Assembly: GCA_016713405.1 (NCBI GenBank)
Contig: JADJPF010000008.1
Location: forward strand, 184,060 to 248,059
From: Blastocatellia bacterium
Lineage (GTDB): Bacteria > Acidobacteriota > Blastocatellia > Chloracidobacteriales > JADJPF01
DNA length: 64,000 bases
Reading direction: 5' to 3'
A program made the position numbers and the translations under genes. The notes beneath the pieces were generated by a model. The model saw nothing but the letters and a program-made list of their open reading frames with translations, made no database searches and had not been told where the DNA came from. This document shows, one piece after another, positions 8,189 through 16,404 of the stretch (its first letter is position 1; the number at the start of each line of letters is the position of its first letter).

Positions 8189-10117
8189 ATGTTAGTAGCG
8201 GCAAACAAAAAATATTATTTTCTTTTCTCCATTATTTCAATTTTATTAGCATTCTCGATAATTATATCTCCTATAAGCAACGCACAACTTCAACAGGAAA
8301 CAGTTAGTTATCCTATCACTACAACAAATATAATTTTTTCAGAAAATAAAGTAATTCCTAATGCAGACTCAGAAGAAGAATTAAAAGTTGATGATGGGAC
8401 ATTAGATGGTCGAGGAGTGCTAGCTGATGGGTTAGTGATAGTAAACCGACTTACACCTAGTAATTATCCAGTAAAATTAAAAACCATTCGCATCTTTTTT
8501 CCTAGCTTTCAAGGCCAGCCAAGTCCAATAGGCCGTTCTATAAGGCTAATTGCATTTTTAGACCCTTTCGGAAATGGTTCTCCTATATCTAACCCTACTT
8601 TGATAGTAAGTCAGTGGGTTACAATTGCTAGCCTAGGCTCATATATTGATTTTCTGGTTAACTCTACTGTAAACATTACATCCGGTGATATTTACGTAGG
8701 TTATCAAGCACCTAATCCAGCATCAGGAGTTGGATTTGCTGCTGATACAAATAGTTTAGCACGCAGGCGAAGCTATTTTTCAACCAATGGAGGAGCAACT
8801 TTTAGTGGCCCTCTTGCCTTTAGCGACGGCACAGACGCTAATATAATGATTCGTGCTGTAGTTATTAAAGAATCTAGCCAAACAGGGGATTTTTCTTTAA
8901 GTGCTACGCCATCATCACAACAAGTTGTAGCAGAAAAAACAGCTAATTTCACCCTTAACACCCAATCAATAGCTGGTTTTAATGGAACAATCAATTTAAG
9001 TAGCTCAGTAACCCCCCAACAAGATAGTGTTAGAGTAAGCTTTTCTCCTAGTAGTGTAACTGCTGGCAACACAAGTAATATCAGCGTTACAACAAATAGC
9101 AACACTCCTGCGGGAAACTACCAAATTAATATTATTGGTGTTAGTGGCACACAAACACACCAAACATTAGTTAATTTAACTGTTATTCAAGAAAACTTAC
9201 CTGTTATAACGGTTAAAGCAACAACGCCGCTTGCTTATGAAAAAAATTCTGTAGCTGGAGTTTTTACCATCACCCGTAGCGAGGAATTAAACAAAATGGT
9301 GGTAATAAATTACCAACTTAGCGGAACAGCAACAATCAATCAAGATTATGTAGGTATAGTTAATCAATTAGTTATCCCTGCTGGTGCTACATCTGCAACA
9401 CTTTCAATTATTCCAATAGATGACACAGTTCCAGAAGGTGACGAAACTATAATTTTAAGCCTGCTAGATGACCCTACTTATAAACTTTCCTTAAATAGCC
9501 AAGACACTGTAACCATTGTTGATGATGATAATTGGGAAAAACTTTCTAGCACAACAGTAGATAAAAAAGGTGGCACAGTTGCGGCAGGTGGTTTAGTTAT
9601 CACCATTCCTAAAAAAGCCATCAAAACGCCTTCTACAATAGAAGTTTATCGTGGTATTGGTCTTTCAACAATGGATAACATAAGGACTTCTGATGTTTAT
9701 AGGGTTACAGGTTTATCTCAAGATTTATATAAATCTGTAAAATTAAGTCTTGAGACTGAAAGTAATAATCTTGAAGGTAATCCTTTTGTTGTGTTAACAA
9801 CAGAAACATTTGTCCCTAGTTTGGGAAAAGTTGATACTGTATCGCAAACGATTCCAGCAACATCGGCTAACAATCTTGTTTCTGTTAACTTGCCTATTAG
9901 TCCTAAAACTTCCACTAAAACTTTAATGATGGATCAAGGCATTGAGCCATTATTTAGAGATGAAATTGCAGTAGAAATGCATGCTGTAAAACTACGTTCA
10001 AAGACTAGTAGCACAGGCAAATTTATTGCAACATATGTAGGCAAATCAGGCGACCCAATGGAAAAAGTTGCTGAAGAAGTATTAAAAATTGCTGAAGAAG
10101 CTTATAACAAACTATAA
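8189..10117 (+). CDS. Secreted Ig-like/Calx-beta protein, N-terminal part of an interrupted gene
   Basis: Exported protein of 642 residues with a signal peptide (residues 1-33, cleavage after SNAQ). An N-terminal beta domain (about 50-215) starts near KVDDGTLDGRG. An Ig-like domain follows (about 230-335, GDFSLSATPSSQQVV). A Calx-beta domain (about 340-450) shows INQDYVGIVNQLVIPAGATS and PEGDETIILSL. The C-terminus ends in AEEVLKIAEEAYNKL, which reads like the first helix of the peptidase domain encoded just downstream. The stop TAA is in the same frame as the next coding region, 15 bp away, so both were probably one polypeptide of about 1150 residues. Start supported by AAGGAGG. Expression is predicted to be sigma-54 dependent. 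Confidence 0.75.
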   Translation: MLVAANKKYYFLFSIISILLAFSIIISPISNAQLQQETVSYPITTTNIIFSENKVIPNADSEEELKVDDGTLDGRGVLADGLVIVNRLTPSNYPVKLKTIRIFFPSFQGQPSPIGRSIRLIAFLDPFGNGSPISNPTLIVSQWVTIASLGSYIDFLVNSTVNITSGDIYVGYQAPNPASGVGFAADTNSLARRRSYFSTNGGATFSGPLAFSDGTDANIMIRAVVIKESSQTGDFSLSATPSSQQVVAEKTANFTLNTQSIAGFNGTINLSSSVTPQQDSVRVSFSPSSVTAGNTSNISVTTNSNTPAGNYQINIIGVSGTQTHQTLVNLTVIQENLPVITVKATTPLAYEKNSVAGVFTITRSEELNKMVVINYQLSGTATINQDYVGIVNQLVIPAGATSATLSIIPIDDTVPEGDETIILSLLDDPTYKLSLNSQDTVTIVDDDNWEKLSSTTVDKKGGTVAAGGLVITIPKKAIKTPSTIEVYRGIGLSTMDNIRTSDVYRVTGLSQDLYKSVKLSLETESNNLEGNPFVVLTTETFVPSLGKVDTVSQTIPATSANNLVSVNLPISPKTSTKTLMMDQGIEPLFRDEIAVEMHAVKLRSKTSSTGKFIATYVGKSGDPMEKVAEEVLKIAEEAYNKL

Positions 10118-10132
10118 TCTTTTGGCGTTTCA

Positions 10133-11641
10133 ATGAGCAAACGAACTGCTCCAATTGTGTTAGATATGGAAACTTTTAGCAGTTCAGAAGAAGGTCGTGT
10201 AGGAGAAACAACAGCAGGATTTTTAGGAAAGTTTTTTGGGCCAAATCATTACTCTATCCGGCTAAATAAAGAAAGAATAATGGAAGGTAATGTTATTAGC
10301 CAAAAACTTAGAGAAACTATTCCTCATGAACTTTGCCACATAGCACAAAGTTTATATGACTCAAGAAGCTATTTTGCTATGGCTACTAGTGCAGATCCTT
10401 GGTTTTGGTTAGAAGAAGCTATTTGTACTTGGTTTGAGTGGAAGATGACAGATACAAGTAGAGTTCCAGACAACGTTGCAGAAGATAAATATCAATTTTT
10501 GTTTCATCACGGACTACATTTTCCACCAGCAACATCTAGCACAGAAGAAATTACATCGATTCAAAACCATGGCTATGGAGCATCAATGTTTTTAAGCTAT
10601 GTGACATCAAAAGCAGCAAATGAAATAACAGCTAATAATAGCATTGGCACATTGATTAAGAGTCGTATTACTAACCCAAATCCAATTGAGCCAATTAAAA
10701 AATTTGTTTCTACTAATACTGCTGACCAGCTAACAAATGTTTGGGACAGCTTTTGTGAAGATTGGATGTCAGGCGATATTTACCAAAATGAATTTCCTCA
10801 ACTTATGCAAATTCTTGGTAGTGCAAACAATAAATTTGTTTTTGACGATCCTACAAAAACTAGTATGGTAGTTGAATGGACATCACAAGACATTTCTGCC
10901 ACGCTTTACAGCTATCAATTTAACCCTTCATTAAATTGGGCAGCTAACACTAAGCTAAAATTTACTTTAACAGGATCAAATGTTTTAGCTTATATTTTTA
11001 ACTATGATGCTGATAGTAGGTCATTAATAAGCTTAGGATCTTTTAATGATAAATTTGAAATTGCTAATGCTGAAACGCTTTCTAAACCTACAGTTAATAA
11101 GCAAGTTTTGGTTATGATAGTTAATACTAATGCAACAAGTCCTTATACAAACTTTTCTCCATCAAGCCTAGATTTAACTATTGAGCAACCTTACCGAAAC
11201 CTTTATCAACTCCAACGCACAGCACTTCTTTACAATGAATACTTACAGGCAGAAATTAATTTTAGGCTTGAGGGAGATCACTCAGTTATAAAGGATACTT
11301 ATCTTAATCTTAAAACTCAAGAAACCCATTTCTTGCACTTACAAATTCCTAAGATAACAAGTGATGATTCTCGCTTCTATAATATTAGTGTAAGCATAAG
11401 TAATTTGCGTCCAACAGATAACACTAATCTTAATGATGCTACAATCAAAAAGTTAGTTTTTAGAATTGTAGATAGCGATAGTCCAAATGGTAGAGAACAA
11501 ACCCTAACAGGAACAAATAAAGTAGATGCTACACTTAGGTTTGATAAAAACTTTACTAAAACAGGTGGTTTTTCTGTATATGGTGTATGGAATATTGGTT
11601 CATCAGACTTAGAAGCTATTAATTTTGTTCTTGAAAAATAG
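10133..11641 (+). CDS. HExxH metallopeptidase-like protein, C-terminal part of an interrupted gene
   Basis: 502 residues with a gluzincin-like zinc site: HELCH at residues 65-69, followed by a conserved acidic helix WFWLEEAICTWFEW whose Glu could be the third ligand. The C-terminal 250 residues are beta-rich repeats. It has no signal peptide and no clear Shine-Dalgarno, and it continues the reading frame of the preceding gene after one TAA (10115-10117) and five sense codons (SFGVS). I therefore read it as the protease half of a secreted Calx-beta protein. Either the TAA inactivates the enzyme, it is a sequence error, or the ATG at 10133 is used separately, which would leave the peptidase unexported. 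Confidence 0.65.
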   Translation: MSKRTAPIVLDMETFSSSEEGRVGETTAGFLGKFFGPNHYSIRLNKERIMEGNVISQKLRETIPHELCHIAQSLYDSRSYFAMATSADPWFWLEEAICTWFEWKMTDTSRVPDNVAEDKYQFLFHHGLHFPPATSSTEEITSIQNHGYGASMFLSYVTSKAANEITANNSIGTLIKSRITNPNPIEPIKKFVSTNTADQLTNVWDSFCEDWMSGDIYQNEFPQLMQILGSANNKFVFDDPTKTSMVVEWTSQDISATLYSYQFNPSLNWAANTKLKFTLTGSNVLAYIFNYDADSRSLISLGSFNDKFEIANAETLSKPTVNKQVLVMIVNTNATSPYTNFSPSSLDLTIEQPYRNLYQLQRTALLYNEYLQAEINFRLEGDHSVIKDTYLNLKTQETHFLHLQIPKITSDDSRFYNISVSISNLRPTDNTNLNDATIKKLVFRIVDSDSPNGREQTLTGTNKVDATLRFDKNFTKTGGFSVYGVWNIGSSDLEAINFVLEK

Positions 11642-11667
11642 TTTGGAATGACTTTTTCTGCTAAGTC

Positions 11668-11702
11668 AAAAAGGAGGGTAGCAGAAAGCTATCCTCCTTT
11701 TT
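11668..11702 (+). terminator. Bidirectional rho-independent terminator
   Basis: A 15-bp stem (11668-11682 with 11688-11702, one G-T wobble) with loop AGAAA. An A5 tract begins it and a T5 tract ends it, so it can serve both the plus gene ending at 11641 and the minus gene ending at 11723. Confidence 0.85.
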
Positions 11703-11722
11703 AGATGGGAAATTTATAAAAT

Positions 11723-14035
11723 TTATTTGCTGGGCAATTTTTCTAGCCTTTGTTTTATATCCTCAAGAATGGGTTGATGAGTATTTCCACTAATAGCAAC
11801 AGGCATAGAACCTGTTTTCTTAAATTCTTCAAAAGCTAAATCAGAAATTACTTCTCTTTTACCATCAATATTTACAGTAAATCTAACTTCTGTTCCCTGA
11901 GTTTGGTTTAATCGATAGCTAGCAGACCATTTCTCAACAACTTGTTCTACTTCTGATTTAGGTAAACCAACGCTTTTAGCTGTCATTGCATATGAGCGTA
12001 TCATTACATCAAATTGTGTGTCTTTTTCATAAACTGGCACTTGTAAACTTACACCACGTTGAAATAATTCCATTGGGACTTTTACTTCTTCTGTTTGAGA
12101 GTTAAAAATATCATTTACTGCCTCTCTAGTTAATTTATCTACAACATATCCAGTAACTCCACCAGCCACAGCACCAACTATATTACCTGCAACTGGCACA
12201 GTAGAGCCTACTATTGCTCCAAAATATGCTCCAGCAGCAACGCCTGAAACACTAGATATTGTGCCTATAGCACCTTCTTTAACTATATCTTTTACATATT
12301 CACCTTGAGAAATTTTGCCTGCTTGATAATTGGGATATTCTTTAATTGCTGTCATTCCTGAATTTACAATTCCTCCTGCGGCACTTGCAGCAATACCTTG
12401 TCTTAAAAATAATTGTGCTGGAGTGTATGTTGCAGTTGGAGCTAATAAAATTTTCTTGCTAATAACTTCTTCAATTTTTCCACTTACAACACCTGCACTT
12501 GAGCCTACTAATGTAGTACCTGCTAAGGTTTTAGCATCAATAGATTCTCCTTTTAAGCCTTGTTCAATCAAGTAAGTTGCTGCTGCTGTAGAGCCTCCTA
12601 AACTGGCTCTTTTACCATTATTAACTAATTCATTATTTAATCTTAATTTCATAGCAGTAGCATCATCATTATTAGAATTAATTATTATCTCAGAATTTTC
12701 TTTGCAAGAAACACAAGGAACCATTACCTTTTCTGTAGGATTTTCTAATCTTTCTATATATTCATTTTGTTCTGCTTTTATACCTTTAGGAAGTTCTGTA
12801 CGTGAAAGAACAGTCATTGAAGTTAGTTTCTCTATGCTTTTTGCTTGAAATAATCTTTCTTCAACACAGACTCTATCTTCTTTTTTATATGTAGGAAATA
12901 TTTTTGTATTTTCATATATCTTTTTTACAGATTCTACAGGATTTTTAAGGACTATATCTTTTAAACTGGTAGCATCAGGCTGAATATTTTTTAAATCCTT
13001 TATTAAAAACCCTTTTTCTAATTTAATATCAGGATAAGTAATAGTGCGTTTAATATCTAAATTTTGTATCTTATCAGGGCTTAATTCAAAAACAACATTG
13101 GTGCTTTTTTTAACATTATTATCGTTTACAAACAATGGATTTAGTTTTTGCTGAAGATTCCCTTTTGTAATAATTTCATAATATTCTTGCTTAGTAAATT
13201 GTTTGCTTCCATTAGTTGAGCCAATAACTATTTTTCCATCTCTTACACCAGCAACTACAAATTTATCTAATTGCTTTATTCTTGTTTCAGGCAATCCAGC
13301 ATCTTTCATTGATTGTTTAACTACTTCTATTGCAGGTTTTGAGTATTCTACAACATATAAATCTTTAGAAGTGATTTTTTCTAATTTCAACTCATAATTA
13401 ACATCTGTTGTTTTCTTTACTGCTTGATCATTAGCAAAAGTAGTATTTAGTTTTTCTTGCAATTTTCCTTTAGAAAGTAAGTCAAAATATCTAATAGGAG
13501 TAATTGAATTTATATTACCGGATGAACCTAAAATGATTACTCCGTCATCATTTGTAGCAGCACCTATAGCTAGTCCTACATCTTTACCAAATCCAGCATC
13601 TTTCATAGCAGATTCCATAACAGAAGCAGCTTTATCTGATTGTGGGCTACGGGGAGGATAGTTATAAATCTCATTAGCTGTTTTGTCTTGTATAGTAGCA
13701 ATTTTCTCTCCTACTATAGCACCTGTTACAGCATTTGTATTTAGGGAAGAATCTTTTTCTATCTTATCTAAATCTTTGTTTGGGTTAGGATTAGTGGAAA
13801 TTTTTGATTGTAAAGATTGGCGAAACATATTAGTCATTAGTTTTTGCTCTTCTGCTTTTATATTAGGTAATTTTACATCCGATGAATTTACACTATTCTT
13901 TTGCTCTTGGTCACTGGATGTTTCTGAGGTTGTGTTTTCAGATACAGTATTTTGTGATCTTGTAGTGACAGATGTTTTATTTTCTTCTTGTTCATTAAAT
14001 AAAGTTTGACTAGTAGAATCATTTATTCTTAACAT
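11723..14035 (-). CDS. 770-residue protein with duplicated domain and glycine-zipper segment
   Basis: I do not recognise a named family. The N-terminal 100 residues are Ser/Thr/Asn/Glu-rich and probably disordered. Residues about 140-225 and 235-335 are two copies of one domain: compare YFDLLSKGKLQEKLN with YYEIITKGNLQQKLN, and VIILGSSGN with IVIGSTNGS. A CVSCKEN pair of cysteines lies near residue 440. A long alanine/glycine-rich region (about 490-655) includes AIVGSTVPVAGNIVGAVAGG, a glycine zipper able to enter membranes as in pore-forming or polymorphic toxins. The last 110 residues are soluble. It has a -24/-12-like promoter and an upstream palindrome. A toxin-like role next to the DUF1963 gene is only a hypothesis. 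Confidence 0.6.
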   Translation of the reverse strand: MLRINDSTSQTLFNEQEENKTSVTTRSQNTVSENTTSETSSDQEQKNSVNSSDVKLPNIKAEEQKLMTNMFRQSLQSKISTNPNPNKDLDKIEKDSSLNTNAVTGAIVGEKIATIQDKTANEIYNYPPRSPQSDKAASVMESAMKDAGFGKDVGLAIGAATNDDGVIILGSSGNINSITPIRYFDLLSKGKLQEKLNTTFANDQAVKKTTDVNYELKLEKITSKDLYVVEYSKPAIEVVKQSMKDAGLPETRIKQLDKFVVAGVRDGKIVIGSTNGSKQFTKQEYYEIITKGNLQQKLNPLFVNDNNVKKSTNVVFELSPDKIQNLDIKRTITYPDIKLEKGFLIKDLKNIQPDATSLKDIVLKNPVESVKKIYENTKIFPTYKKEDRVCVEERLFQAKSIEKLTSMTVLSRTELPKGIKAEQNEYIERLENPTEKVMVPCVSCKENSEIIINSNNDDATAMKLRLNNELVNNGKRASLGGSTAAATYLIEQGLKGESIDAKTLAGTTLVGSSAGVVSGKIEEVISKKILLAPTATYTPAQLFLRQGIAASAAGGIVNSGMTAIKEYPNYQAGKISQGEYVKDIVKEGAIGTISSVSGVAAGAYFGAIVGSTVPVAGNIVGAVAGGVTGYVVDKLTREAVNDIFNSQTEEVKVPMELFQRGVSLQVPVYEKDTQFDVMIRSYAMTAKSVGLPKSEVEQVVEKWSASYRLNQTQGTEVRFTVNIDGKREVISDLAFEEFKKTGSMPVAISGNTHQPILEDIKQRLEKLPSK

Positions 14036-14085
14036 TATATTGCTTCCTTATAAGTAAAAATGGGTGGATTTTTTTACTTAATAAA

Positions 14086-14101
14086 GCAATATTTGTTCTA
14101 A
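14086..14101 (-). promoter_or_regulatory. Sigma-54-like -24/-12 element (deviant -24)
   Basis: On the minus strand TTAGAACAAATATTGC differs from the TTGGAACATTTATTGC element at 52995 in three positions, with TTAG in place of TTGG. Spacing to the -12 GC is correct. It lies about 50 nt before the ATG at 14035. The lost first G of -24 lowers confidence. Confidence 0.4.
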
Positions 14102-14211
14102 ATATCTTATTTCTTTTCTTTACTTTTTAAGTGTTTATTTTACTTATATATAAAGTTTATTAGAAATTATTTTATTCAGTTTATCTATGACAAAAAATAG
14201 CAAGCTTAGTT

Positions 14212-14245
14212 CTGTCAAAAGTGGCAATGATGCCAAAAATGACAG
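14212..14245. promoter_or_regulatory. Paired operator: two TGYCA-N4-TGRCA palindromes in mirror arrangement
   Basis: TGTCA-AAAG-TGGCA (14213-14226) and TGCCA-AAAA-TGACA (14231-14244) are separated by ATGA and together form a 34-bp dyad from CTGTCA to TGACAG. The spacers do not pair, so this is a protein-binding dyad rather than a hairpin. It lies about 115-160 bp upstream of the -24/-12-like element of the 770-residue gene and matches the palindromes upstream of the subtilase (40108-40187). Confidence 0.5.
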
Positions 14246-14251
14246 CGTAGC

Positions 14252-15123
14252 CTAACATAACCACTTATGGCGATCAAAAATCCAATCATTAGAAAGGCGA
14301 CTACGAGCAAAGAAACCAAAACTCCTTTCATCTTTAGGAGTAAACCAGCCCCAATTTAATTCAGGATAGCTACAGATTTGAAATATAAAATCTAGCCAAG
14401 AAGAATGCTTAAACTGTCCAAAAGGTTCAAATTCTATTATTGTGGGCCATCCTCCTACTTTACTTCCTTCTACATTTTCTACGCTCATGGGATCATCACA
14501 ATAAAAATATAAGCTATCATAAATATTATATTCTTCTTCAGTTAATATTCCTTTCACATAAGGAGGATATGGATAATCATCTGCTAGTTGCCAAGTTACA
14601 ACGCAAGGTGGCACATAATCAGTCCAATGAGTAAAATCAAATAGGCTAGAAAAAAAACCTGTAGGTGAATCTTTTTCTTTAGTCTAGGATAAACATAGGT
14701 GGTAGGAACTAAATCATCTAAAGATGAGTAGGTTTTTAGTAACCATCCATTACCATTACAACTACCTCTCTCCCATCTTAGCTCTGAACAAATAAGCCAA
14801 ACACAAATCATAGCTGTGTCTTCTAGTTGAGGTGGTAAATAAGGCAGTTCTGTTGTATTTATTTGACATAAAGGAAACGGAGAAATATTTTGTATTTTAG
14901 GCCAAGACTCTCCTTTTGGTAAAACTCCAATGTGACCAAACCAAGATGAAAATGGACTATCTTGAGGATTTTTATTTGTAGGATGTACCAACATTTTATT
15001 GGTAGGTCGTTTAACTTTTTCTAAGACAGATTGTTTAAGCTTAAGTTGTGCTTCTTTATAAGCTAACTCTTCCTCTTCATTATATTCATCAATATGTATT
15101 TCTTCTGGATCTTCTACACTCAT
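14252..15123 (-). pseudogene. DUF1963 (YwqG-like) protein, one frameshift
   Basis: Two overlapping frames together give one DUF1963 protein of about 290 residues. The first part carries SSWFGHIGVLPKGESWP and a PLCQINTTELPYLPPQLED segment. The second carries PPCVVTWQLADDYPYPP, SKVGGWPTIIEFEPFG and ELNWGWFTPKDERSFGFF. The reading frame slips by -1 in the A/T-rich stretch 14651-14682; restoring one base gives a continuous KEKDSPTGFFSSLFDFTHW. ATG at 15123 (MSVEDPEEIH) with AAGGAATAAA is a better start than the upstream methionine. DUF1963 proteins are of unclear function and include members beside toxin genes; here it precedes the glycine-zipper gene. The break could be real or an assembly error. 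Confidence 0.7.
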
Positions 15124-15180
15124 TATTTTATTCCTTAACAATTTTATTTTTAGACAAATTGACAACAACTTCTATGCCAT

Positions 15181-16401
15181 TTAATAAAAACTAAAAAACA
15201 ATAACCCTACTAAAATAGTTATCAAAGTAACTGGCAAACCTACTTTTAAGTATTCCATAAAACTAATTTTAATATTTTCTCTACGAGCAATTTGCACCAC
15301 AATTAAATTAGCAACCGAGCCTAAAATAGTTAGATTGCCGGCTAATGTGCTAACCATAGCTAAAAAATACCAACCCTTAGTGACATCTTTAAGCTCTAAA
15401 ATTATTGGTTTTAATAACAACACGGCTGGAACATTAGAAACAATATTAGATAAAACTATTGTTATGCTACTTAATACAAATATATTTTCAAAAGGAAGAT
15501 GTGCAACATAGGAAAACATTTTTTCCATTAATCCAGAAACTTCCACACCTTGAACTAATACAAATAATCCTGCAAAAAGCATGAGTAACTCCCAGTCAAC
15601 AAAGCGATAAACTTTGCTTGGGTTAACTCGGCGTGTAATTAATAGCATTGCTGCTGCACCGCTAGAAGCAAGCGGAAGCGGTACGCCTGCCAAAAAAGCT
15701 ATTAACATTAAGAAAGAAATTACTCCACTTTTAATAAGCACAGCTTTGTTAACTTTATAGCGCAACGGTTTGATTTTTACAGGTTCAACAGACTTTTCTA
15801 CTTTTAATTGAGAGCGATAAATTAAATAAACAACTAAAAAGTTTAACGCTAGGCCAATTAATGCAATAGGCCCAAGTTTAAGCAAAAACTCTCGGAAAGA
15901 TAAATTTCCTAGACTTGCAATAAGAATATTTTGAGGATTCCCTACAGCAGACGCAGCAGAACCAATATTAGAACTAGTAGCAACTGCAACTAAATAAGGA
16001 ATAGCAGGAAGCTTAAGCCGACTAACCATCTCAATAATTAATGGTGTTAGAACTAAACAAATTATGTCATTTACAAAAAATGCTGAAAGAATACCAGAAA
16101 TAAATATTGTTGCTGCAAGTAGCGGGACAGGTTCATAAATACGTCTAAGTATCCAGTAAGCAACAAGGCGAAAGCCTTTTGCTAGACGGATATAAGCAGC
16201 AACAATCATCATAGCAAACAGCAGTAAAATAGTATTTCCATCAATTGCTTGATAAGCCTGCGGCAAACTGATTACACCACTTACAAGCATTGCTGCTGCG
16301 CCAACTAAAGCCATGCCTGTCCGGTCAAGTTTATATTTAGGAATATGTCCAATTGCTAAAGCTAAATAAGTAAGAGTAAAAATAATTGCTGCTATCCACA
16401 T
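15181..16401 (-). CDS. ArsB/NhaD-superfamily anion permease
   Basis: Inner-membrane secondary transporter of 406 residues with about 10-12 hydrophobic segments. It has the family features PYLVAVATSSNIGSAASAVG followed by NPQNILIA in the middle, repeated as AMVSTLAGNLTILGSVANLI near the end; these two inverted-repeat helix hairpins bind substrate and sodium in the SLC13/CitM/ArsB group. The substrate (sulfate, carboxylate or metalloid oxyanion) cannot be told from sequence. It starts 3 bp after the stop of the sulfatase-like gene and is therefore co-translated with it, making export or uptake of a released anion plausible. Confidence 0.8.
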   Translation of the reverse strand: MWIAAIIFTLTYLALAIGHIPKYKLDRTGMALVGAAAMLVSGVISLPQAYQAIDGNTILLLFAMMIVAAYIRLAKGFRLVAYWILRRIYEPVPLLAATIFISGILSAFFVNDIICLVLTPLIIEMVSRLKLPAIPYLVAVATSSNIGSAASAVGNPQNILIASLGNLSFREFLLKLGPIALIGLALNFLVVYLIYRSQLKVEKSVEPVKIKPLRYKVNKAVLIKSGVISFLMLIAFLAGVPLPLASSGAAAMLLITRRVNPSKVYRFVDWELLMLFAGLFVLVQGVEVSGLMEKMFSYVAHLPFENIFVLSSITIVLSNIVSNVPAVLLLKPIILELKDVTKGWYFLAMVSTLAGNLTILGSVANLIVVQIARRENIKISFMEYLKVGLPVTLITILVGLLFFSFY

Positions 16402-16404
16402 AAT

